Assembly: GCA_900128585.1 (NCBI GenBank)
Contig: LT642511.1
Coordinates: forward strand, 1 to 15,764
Origin: Stramenopiles sp. TOSAG23-3
Lineage: Eukaryota; Sar
Direction: 5' to 3'
DNA length: 15,764 nt
Shown: positions 6,057 through 12,687 of the stretch, one piece after another
Position numbering within the stretch: position 1 is the first letter of the stretch
Layout of the letters: every line of letters starts with the position of its first letter
Position numbers and translations under genes: made by a program
The notes under the pieces: generated by a model
Told to the model about the DNA's origin: nothing
The model's database searches: none
The model's input: only the letters and a program-made list of their open reading frames with translations

Positions 6057-9000
6057 CTAAACTGTTGGCAGCTCCTGCTCCAATTCAGAAGGCCTTATCT
6101 CCCCTATTGGATTAGGGGCCCATGTTTTTGAAACGCGCTGTCGTTCTTGGACCAGGGACCTCCTCCTTTTTCGGTATTCTGCTCGCAGCCGCATTTCCTC
6201 AATAACGCCACGGTAATAAAGATGCGGTGTATCGAGGCTGCTATACGATAATTGCGAATCCACCCTCGCCACGTCAACCAGGCCTCGCAACACCACGCCT
6301 ACAACGCGCAACGCGGCAGGGAAGAACCCTATCAGCATGCCGATGTAAGAGAGTAATAGGTCCGCGTTGGCGTGCTGGTTTGGATGCGATGGGCCCTTGT
6401 GATTTGCTACCCACAGTCCCATGCGGTGCTTGGCACCAACGATCACAATTTTTCGCAACAGTATGAGCACGACCAAGGGGATTGCGTAGTGCAACAATGG
6501 GAGGCACACATCGTAGGGCATCAGACTAAATATAAAAATCGGTACGGCACACGCTAATAATAATACCTGATACCCAATGCAACTCACTGCGAAGCCAAAT
6601 GTGACACAAAAAGGGTACACTCCCACGAACATGGTACTGTGCATCAACGCTCGATACCTAAGTTTTTTCCCAACGTATAAAGAGAGAGCGTCTTCGCGAT
6701 TATGATCGTTTCCCATGGTGGAAATAAATCTCATTTCCCGTTTCGTGAAATAATCTCCTCTCAAAAGCAGCAAATCGTTCAGTGGAATAGTGGCGTCTCT
6801 AAGAGCTTTGTTGTACCCTTCCTTTGGGTCGAAATGCTTCTCGACTGCCAGCACTTGCTGTTTTCCAACCCAATAGACCCGTTTAAGGAAAAGCAGGACC
6901 TGGCCGCATGATACCAGCGCTGCGACCCACGATGCCACGACGCCCGATAGCCAAAAGTAGTACACAAACTCTATAAATATATTCGAATACGAAACAGCTG
7001 TGTTGAAATTGTTGGGAGTAAAATCAGGGAAATGCGTCTGTAGCATTACAGAAAGGCCTTCGAACATAATTCCACGCGAGCCACCACTCTTGCCTATGAA
7101 CAGCTCCTTTGGGATTCGGTCTGTAAGAGGGTTCAAGGCAGAATTAACGGGTGCAAGTGACAGCAAGGCTTGCAGAACCGCAGAGCCAATTTTATTCGGT
7201 GACGACAATTGCCCTTGCGATACCACAGTTACCCACAGGCACGTGAAATTAGCAATGCTACTGTTCACAATGGCCGCGAGCGGCGACGTCTCGCCTTTCA
7301 TCGACGGGTTTAAATCATCTTTTGACATGTTAAATGCCGTGACCAGGCAGGGGATCGAACTGCGAAGCGTTGCTGCCACGCTGGTATGACAATCTGTTTT
7401 GTAGCGCCAAGAATTTCCGGTGTCCACATAAAGTTTAGGCCCAGGATCGCTTGGTCGTTTCAAAAGGGACAAAAACGGATTACTCGAAGTTTTCGCAATG
7501 GTGCGCGATCGTTGGTTTACTGCGTTGAAGTATGTACTGCCCGCAACCCCCAGGCCCTCTTCCGCTTCCCCGGCAACGCAGGAGCGCGCATGCTCTGGCA
7601 TGGGCAGCGGACTGCCCAAAACCTGCTGCATGGCCACCTCTACAAGTCTTGAGGCCATGGCAGAATTATTATATTTCCCAAAATTTGCTGTCATAACAGC
7701 AACGCTAGATTTCACGGTCGCTACGTATGACTTTTCAACCACGCCGCGAAATCCGCTGGACAAGGCGTTGTGAAACCCTAGAACATGGTACCAGAAACGG
7801 ATTGCCATCGTCAACCCCCACGCAAGCAATGCAATGGCAAGTAAAACTGCGATACATATTCGTGTGGGAATTTTAAACCGCACCGTTTCGTATTTGTGAT
7901 TTTTTTCCACCGGTGCATTCTTGCAACAGCGAAACCGATCCGTTACACGGAGAACGCAGCTTTTGTACGAAATGTAATTGGAGTAAATAGATTCGTGCAG
8001 CATATTCAGCAGAAGACCCAACTCTACCATCAGCAGTATGGCGCGCAACCATATAAAAGTCCTCCACGTAAACCCGAAAAAATCAGAAACGGACCGGGCT
8101 TCCTTCAAAGCAGTCACCTGTAGGTCAACGGCCTCCTTTACCACCGGTTTACGATGCAGTGCGTTTAACACCGTTGTGATGCCCAGTGATGCGAGTGTTC
8201 TCACCATGTCAGTCGTATCTCTTGACTCTCTAGCTTCTATCTCCATGGAGTTGAACGTGAGGGGAACGGTTTTGAACCACTCCCCCCTCGCTTCGTCTTT
8301 TCGAAACCCTAACAATTGTAGCTGTCTGCCCAAGTCTGACTTCGTCATGTTCCCCAATGCATTCAAAACCTTTGCTTCGCTAAATTGGCAATTAAACGTA
8401 GAAATATTTTGAACAGAACCCGGTTTCAATTTTGTTGGGCAGTAACTTTGAATGTCCGCAATTTTGCTTGCGAGTAAAACAGTGTCGACTGCAATTGCGC
8501 TTAAGAGCCCTATGCCTCCAAATCCAAACATCCGGTTGCTTGTGGAGCTCGCCATACCTACCAGCAGCAGGCGATAGTAGTCAAAATTTTGTACACCAAA
8601 TTGTTTTGTCGCACTACCTTGGATATCAAAAGAAATAGGAGCAAAGGCTGCAGCTGGATACATCCTATCGAGCTTGAGTTCAAGAACACCAACTTCGGGC
8701 ATACTGTACACACTAGTAAACATCCCACAAGTGGCTATTCCATTGTTTTTAGAGTACACTGCCGATCTCTTCAATATCACTGGGTCTATGGCTTTGCAAC
8801 CTGCTTCGCAATAGCCTTTTGCTGTTTTTAAGTCAAGTGCTGCAGCCGGCAGGAATTGCCGATACGGCAAGTCAGAAAACATAGGGTCGGCCCTCCGTTC
8901 GGACGCTTCGGGATAATAGAAAGGGTAAAACTGGGGATTGAACTCAAACGCCCCTTGGCAGTCTGCGCCTTTGAAATGCTTGGCGTAGTGCCCAGAAGCT

Positions 9001-9506
9001 GCTAAGAGCACTGGGATTATGTATACAGATACAATTGCACACACAACCAAGGCTTTGCTTCGATGGTTCTCAAATCCCAGCGAGTACAGATTAGAGGCAC
9101 CGGCAAGGAGGCCGCTCCACCAACGAGGGTGGACCTCGTGCCGCTGATGCAGTTTTTGACAAGAGCAACGTTCTGGGGATCGGCAGCAGCAACAAGCTCC
9201 CAAAAAGCACGCACATTTCCCCACCGTTGCCCTGTTCACGGCGGGGTATTCGTAATCCGGGTCGTCTGCGGCATCCGGCCAGCGAAAGTCCGGTTCCACA
9301 AGCAGCGTTCCTTCTGAACCTTCTTCGAAACTGGCTTCTGCGTCTAGCGCCAAAGGATCCCCAAGTATAAAAAATTCTGAAATAAAACCCGCAACCCCAT
9401 CTCTCACCGTTCTCCCGAAGTCTACGGCACGAAACAAACGCTCTAAATTTCTATTTCCTTTGACTTCAGGGTTGGCTTCCGCGAGAGGCTGGGATTCTTC
9501 TTCCAT
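6057..9506 (-). CDS. Large multi-pass membrane protein, STRA6 (retinol receptor)-like C-terminal region
   Basis: 1149 residues from the ATG at 9506 (A at -3, G at +4); a TTG ten codons upstream is not needed. The N-terminal 150 residues are acidic and soluble with a cysteine cluster at 98-116 (nine Cys, including CCCC), possibly palmitoylated. Hydrophobic segments are visible near 152-170, 478-503, 548-572, 842-876, 955-995, 1000-1023 and 1048-1075. Two large loops (about 180-475 and 580-840) hold Cys pairs and NxS/T sequons (N367, N386, N613, N726, N748, N753), so they are probably outside or lumenal. After the last hydrophobic hairpin comes RVDSQLSYSSLDTPHLYYRG and an amphipathic helix. From memory of the family, this tail, the preceding short loop after a Trp, and the hydrophobic spacing match the end of STRA6 (RBP_receptor, PF14752). 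STRA6 is about 670 residues, so the outer loops here are much larger. Family call is inference; the ligand is unknown. Confidence 0.5.
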   Translation of the reverse strand: MEEESQPLAEANPEVKGNRNLERLFRAVDFGRTVRDGVAGFISEFFILGDPLALDAEASFEEGSEGTLLVEPDFRWPDAADDPDYEYPAVNRATVGKCACFLGACCCCRSPERCSCQKLHQRHEVHPRWWSGLLAGASNLYSLGFENHRSKALVVCAIVSVYIIPVLLAASGHYAKHFKGADCQGAFEFNPQFYPFYYPEASERRADPMFSDLPYRQFLPAAALDLKTAKGYCEAGCKAIDPVILKRSAVYSKNNGIATCGMFTSVYSMPEVGVLELKLDRMYPAAAFAPISFDIQGSATKQFGVQNFDYYRLLLVGMASSTSNRMFGFGGIGLLSAIAVDTVLLASKIADIQSYCPTKLKPGSVQNISTFNCQFSEAKVLNALGNMTKSDLGRQLQLLGFRKDEARGEWFKTVPLTFNSMEIEARESRDTTDMVRTLASLGITTVLNALHRKPVVKEAVDLQVTALKEARSVSDFFGFTWRTFIWLRAILLMVELGLLLNMLHESIYSNYISYKSCVLRVTDRFRCCKNAPVEKNHKYETVRFKIPTRICIAVLLAIALLAWGLTMAIRFWYHVLGFHNALSSGFRGVVEKSYVATVKSSVAVMTANFGKYNNSAMASRLVEVAMQQVLGSPLPMPEHARSCVAGEAEEGLGVAGSTYFNAVNQRSRTIAKTSSNPFLSLLKRPSDPGPKLYVDTGNSWRYKTDCHTSVAATLRSSIPCLVTAFNMSKDDLNPSMKGETSPLAAIVNSSIANFTCLWVTVVSQGQLSSPNKIGSAVLQALLSLAPVNSALNPLTDRIPKELFIGKSGGSRGIMFEGLSVMLQTHFPDFTPNNFNTAVSYSNIFIEFVYYFWLSGVVASWVAALVSCGQVLLFLKRVYWVGKQQVLAVEKHFDPKEGYNKALRDATIPLNDLLLLRGDYFTKREMRFISTMGNDHNREDALSLYVGKKLRYRALMHSTMFVGVYPFCVTFGFAVSCIGYQVLLLACAVPIFIFSLMPYDVCLPLLHYAIPLVVLILLRKIVIVGAKHRMGLWVANHKGPSHPNQHANADLLLSYIGMLIGFFPAALRVVGVVLRGLVDVARVDSQLSYSSLDTPHLYYRGVIEEMRLRAEYRKRRRSLVQERQRVSKTWAPNPIGEIRPSELEQELPTV

Positions 9507-9669
9507 TCTTCCAAGTTGTCTACAAGAGTAGACCAATGGGATAACTGCTGTTTGGTTCTTTTATTCCTCTGAAAACAGTTAGGTTTACACGTTCTTTCCT
9601 TTCAACACTACCATCTACAAAACAAATTAAGTTAAAACACTAAAAAAATTCAAAAATGAAAAAATAATA

Positions 9670-9693
9670 CCCCCCCGCCCCACTCCCCACTCC
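9670..9693 (-). promoter_or_regulatory. Putative G-quadruplex motif upstream of the membrane protein gene
   Basis: On the minus strand the bases read GGAGT-GGGG-AGT-GGGG-C followed by seven G, which satisfies four runs of at least three G with loops of 1-3 bases when the last run is split. It stands out against the surrounding AT-rich spacer and lies about 165 bases upstream of the ATG on the coding strand, so it falls in the promoter or 5' leader. Folding and function are inference. Confidence 0.45.
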
Positions 9694-9926
9694 TCACTAC
9701 GGTACAGGTAGTACAGGAAAGAAATATTAATGTAATATTGGGAGTCGCTTTCGAATGTACTAAATAGTCAGTTTTTTTGTTTAAATAAATCAATCCTCTC
9801 GTATTATTATATCTTTCGTCGTGTTCCTTCAATGTTTGTGTACAGGTAATAACAGGTACGGTAAATTATTAATTTAATTATGTGTTTGTTATTAAGTTTT
9901 TTCTATAGTATTTTAATTCATAAAAA

Positions 9927-10030
9927 ATGAAAAAGAGAAGAAGAGAAAAGAAGAGAAGAAGTGCGATGGATGAACCGAATGAACCGAATGAGTGGAATGA
10001 GAGAGAGATGAATGAATCAGAGATGAATGA
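9927..10030 (+). repeat. Purine-rich stretch with degenerate GAATGA repeats
   Basis: A run of GA-rich sequence (9927-9961) leads into imperfect direct repeats built on gaatgaacc / gaatga / gatgaatga between about 9968 and 10030. A 71-codon open frame crosses it (Lys/Arg-rich, then Asn-Glu-rich, then hydrophobic), but composition explains that and I do not call it a gene. Confidence 0.6.
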
Positions 10031-10474
10031 TCCTTTTTTTGCATCTTCTTTTTTTTTCATTTATTTGTACGTTATAATAATAATTAATTTAGTAGAAGAT
10101 ATCATTGCTGTTCGAAATACTAGTATAATAATTGGCAAGTAATAGTAGTCAATGTTATAGTAGTACTGTATAATATTAATAAGTATAAAATATATAATAA
10201 AATAGTTATAATTAAACTACTCTTCTCTTTAAAAAAATAATAATAAAATAAAAAACAACTCTCTCTCCTCTCTACTAGACCTAGTATTTTATTATTATTA
10301 TTACGAGTAAAGGAGTTACTTTAAAAAGAAAACAATGATGTGATGCAAAAAAAAACAAGGAAACATTAACAAAGAAAATGAAAGCGAGAGAAAAAAGAAG
10401 TTAGTGCATGTTCGTAAATTACAATCCAATCGAACTGTTGGACGACTAGTTCGTAGAGGAAGAAACGAGAAAGA

Positions 10475-10504
10475 CCCACCCCCTCCCTCCCCACTTACAG
10501 CGCC
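10475..10504 (+). promoter_or_regulatory. Acceptor-like C/T tract plus CAG directly before the glycosyltransferase ATG
   Basis: The pyrimidine tract cccaccccctccctcccc (10475-10492) is followed by acttacag ending at 10500, then cgcc and the ATG. This is the form of a 3' splice site (tract, then YAG) four bases before the start codon, as expected for trans-splicing of a spliced leader or for a 5' UTR intron. The opposite strand carries four G runs of three or more separated by single bases, a compact G-quadruplex motif. The sequence is seen; its use as a splice site is inference. Confidence 0.45.
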
Positions 10505-12172
10505 ATGGTGTTCGAAACGAAAGACGCAAAGGCCCCGGGGACCAAGCAGGGCGGTGCCGAATACATTGTCACCATCATGCTGACTCTCATGGGTGTACTA
10601 ATTGTGCTGTGGTGGATTCCTCCGCTGCTCATGTTGATTTATGCCGGGGCCAACTCGCGGTGGTCGATTGTCTTCGCGCTGGTGACATTCTTCTACTGGC
10701 AGTTGAACCAAACTAGTAAGGGCTCGCTGGCGCAGCGGCACACGTTCCTTGCGGCGACGCTTGCCTTTTCGCGCCTGTACCTAGTGCCGTTGCTGTTGAT
10801 TTACCTAGCGTGCAAGGAGAACAACTACCGGATCGGGCTCTCCAGTTTGTACGTCCTGTGCATCATGGCTATCAACACGTACGCTGCCGGATGCAAGACC
10901 GAGTTCAGCCCGGGGGACAAGAACCTGCGAATTCTGCTGGCCGGCGACAGTTTTTGGCCAAAAGTCGACGGGGTCGCGACCTTTACGGAGCACTCGATCA
11001 AGCAGTTGGTAAAGAACGGGCACAAAGTGCACGTTCTGACCTCTAGGACATCGATACCGATTCTGTTCGGGGCAGACGTCACGCGTTTGCCGGGAGTAGA
11101 GCCGGAAATGTGCCCAGACCACAGCGCTTCGATCCCGGTCCCTGTAAAATGCATCGGAACTTTGCGACAATTCAAGCCCCACGCAGTGCATTTGTTTGAC
11201 CCCAGCGTGTTTAGTATCCTGATGATAGTGTATTGCTACGTGCTTGGCGTCCCTGTATCCATGTCGCACCACACTAGAATCGACCTGTACACGGCAGTGG
11301 CCGCCCCCTGGGCGCCAGACAGCGTCGCCCAAGGGCTTCTGTACCTGCTACGGTCCATGTACTTTGCGCTGTGCGGGGCGCACCTCCCCGTGTGCCGGCC
11401 CATCCTGAAGCAGCTGCAAGAGGCCGGCTGCAAGGACGTTCGTCTCTGGGTCAGTGGCGTCGCAGTGGGAACGTACAAGCCCGACTGGTACAGCGACGAA
11501 AGGCGAAATGTCCTCTCGAGAGGAAGGCCGGACCTGCCCCTCGTGCTTCACGTCGGCCGGATCACGTACGAAAAAGACATTTACGACTTGGCGGACACCA
11601 TCGAGAAGTTTCACGAGAAATATGGGGACAACGTTGCAAGGTTTTGTGTGATTGGCGATGGCCCGTGTAGACTAGAGCTTCAAGAAAGGCTGAAAGGAAA
11701 GGCCTTGTTCACTGGGTTCCAGAGAGGAAAAGACTTGTACAGCGCGTACGCAAGCTCGGATATGTTCATATCCTCGTGCACCACCGAGGGGTTTCCGCTG
11801 GTGTACCTCGAGGCGATGGCCAGCGGGCTGTCCGTGTGTGGCCCTCGGGCCGGGGGCGTGCAGGACACGTTCACCAGCGGCGTGGAGGGCGTAATGTACC
11901 CCCCCCACGACACCGCCCGGGCGGCTGACGCCCTCCACGCCGTCCTCTCCGCCGGGAAACCGATGCGGGAGGCGGCGAGAAAACGGGCGCTTACCTTTAC
12001 CTGGGTAAGGTGCATCGACGAGCTTTACAGAACAATTCACGATGTGTCCAGGGAGGGAAGCAAGCAGTTCTCTTTCAAACGGTTCGTTGGTGTTGTGATA
12101 GCGACGCTGTACCAGTACATGTTTGGGGCTCGCCACGGCGCGCAGAAACCATTGACCGATTTGTTGTTTTAA
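10505..12172 (+). CDS. Membrane-anchored GT4 glycosyltransferase, SQD2-like
   Basis: A 555-residue protein. The N-terminal 130 residues hold about four hydrophobic segments (near 21-47, 53-66, 82-102, 108-125), then a GT-B glycosyltransferase fold of family GT4. Seen: the N-terminal nucleotide-fold start LRILLAGDSFWPKVDGVATF (141-160) with the glycine-rich DGVATF loop, HHTRID (255-260, acceptor-side histidine), the SGVAVGTYKP linker (317-326), HVGRITYEKDI (349-359, donor phosphate-binding Arg and Lys), and the E-x7-E motif in TEGFPLVYLEAMASG (E428, E436). All GT4 catalytic elements are intact. The layout resembles SQD2 sulfoquinovosyltransferase and related lipid glycosyltransferases, but the multi-TM N-terminus is not typical of plant SQD2, so the acceptor (a glycolipid or a dolichol-linked sugar) is open. 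The ATG at 10505 lies in a near-ideal context (cgccATGG). The gene is more GC-rich than its left-hand neighbours. The stop is TAA. Confidence 0.85.
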   Translation: MVFETKDAKAPGTKQGGAEYIVTIMLTLMGVLIVLWWIPPLLMLIYAGANSRWSIVFALVTFFYWQLNQTSKGSLAQRHTFLAATLAFSRLYLVPLLLIYLACKENNYRIGLSSLYVLCIMAINTYAAGCKTEFSPGDKNLRILLAGDSFWPKVDGVATFTEHSIKQLVKNGHKVHVLTSRTSIPILFGADVTRLPGVEPEMCPDHSASIPVPVKCIGTLRQFKPHAVHLFDPSVFSILMIVYCYVLGVPVSMSHHTRIDLYTAVAAPWAPDSVAQGLLYLLRSMYFALCGAHLPVCRPILKQLQEAGCKDVRLWVSGVAVGTYKPDWYSDERRNVLSRGRPDLPLVLHVGRITYEKDIYDLADTIEKFHEKYGDNVARFCVIGDGPCRLELQERLKGKALFTGFQRGKDLYSAYASSDMFISSCTTEGFPLVYLEAMASGLSVCGPRAGGVQDTFTSGVEGVMYPPHDTARAADALHAVLSAGKPMREAARKRALTFTWVRCIDELYRTIHDVSREGSKQFSFKRFVGVVIATLYQYMFGARHGAQKPLTDLLF

Positions 12173-12187
12173 AAAACCAGGGGAGAG

Positions 12188-12207
12188 ATACGCACGCGTG
12201 TGCGTAT
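12188..12207 (+). other. 3' UTR hairpin after the glycosyltransferase stop
   Basis: Arms atacgcac (12188-12195) and gtgcgtat (12200-12207) are perfect reverse complements around the four-base loop gcgt. The stem starts 15 bases after the TAA stop and is followed by a T-rich stretch. It would form a stable RNA stem; a role in mRNA stability or 3' end formation is inference. Confidence 0.7.
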
Positions 12208-12459
12208 GTTTTTGTTCAATAATAAGAATGTGTGTAATAAAAAAATATACAATTACAAAAATATTACATGAAATCTGGAAAAAATGGTTTAAAACATAGT
12301 GCGGATGAGGAAGTTGATTATGGGTCATGTGGAAGCAGTGTTAACCCATATACTGGATTCAGACCATAAATGGAGTACATCTGAGAATGATAGTCAAGGC
12401 TAAGTGACAAGGGTATATCGATTAGTAAGACCAAAATAGCAAAGATAAGTTCGCAGTTC

Positions 12460-12562
12460 ATGAAGGAATGCAAACCTAGAATGTCTAAATCTAGATTTCA
12501 ATTCGCAGTACATTGATTTTAATTATGCATACTTAAATAACAGCCAATTTTCTTGTTTTAAA
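12460..12562 (+). repeat. Dispersed ~100-bp element, copy B
   Basis: Second copy of the element at 5845-5940, same orientation and same kind of location (convergent 3' spacer, about 130 bases before the stop side of the minus-strand gene). Shared blocks include atgaaggaatg, gatttca, ttcgcagt and the 20-base aacagccaattttcttgttt. Upstream flanks of the two copies do not match, which places the left boundary near the atgaagg word. Confidence 0.85.
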
Positions 12563-12687
12563 ATATAGTACATAAGGCGAATATGATACTTCGCACGAAC
12601 ACTTCAAAATGCACTCGTAAAAACCGTCTCTCCCTCTCGTAACCCGCGTGATTTGCCATTTGTAACATTTTACGAAATGTTCACGAA

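Larger units (their letters stand above)
9507..10504. other. Divergent promoter spacer
   Basis: About 1 kb between the head-to-head membrane protein (-) and glycosyltransferase (+) genes, so it should contain both promoters and leaders. It is strongly AT-rich with ATA/TAA runs (10060-10260). A C-rich stretch lies at 9670-9693, a purine-rich stretch with GAATGA-like repeats at 9927-10030, and a C-rich tract ending in CAG at 10475-10500. On the minus strand a pyrimidine stretch ending in TAG lies 17 bases before the membrane protein ATG (around 9523-9535). No RNA gene was recognised. Confidence 0.5.
12173..12687. other. Convergent 3' spacer with hairpin and dispersed element (copy B)
   Basis: 515-base spacer between the stops of the glycosyltransferase (+) and the amino acid transporter (-). 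It holds a perfect hairpin at 12188-12207, an AATAAA hexamer at 12236-12241 that could be the glycosyltransferase polyadenylation signal, and dispersed element copy B at 12460-12562. The word ttcgcagt occurs at 12450 just before copy B and again inside it. No RNA gene was recognised. Confidence 0.55.

Noticed and set aside
9507-9536. TTG-initiated ten-residue extension of the large membrane protein
   Set aside because: The extension has no targeting-like character, and the ATG at 9506 is in a strong context; nothing argues for a non-AUG start here, unlike the synthetase.
9927-10142. 71-codon plus-strand frame with Asn-Glu-Pro repeats
   Set aside because: It starts at an ATG, but it is made of a GA-rich run, degenerate GAATGA repeats and AT-rich spacer; no domain, and it lies in a promoter spacer.
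11672-12328. 218-codon open frame on the minus strand across the glycosyltransferase 3' end
   Set aside because: It is the antisense shadow of a GC-rich real gene; its translation is Pro/Gly/His/Arg-rich with no recognisable domain, while the plus frame has all GT4 motifs.
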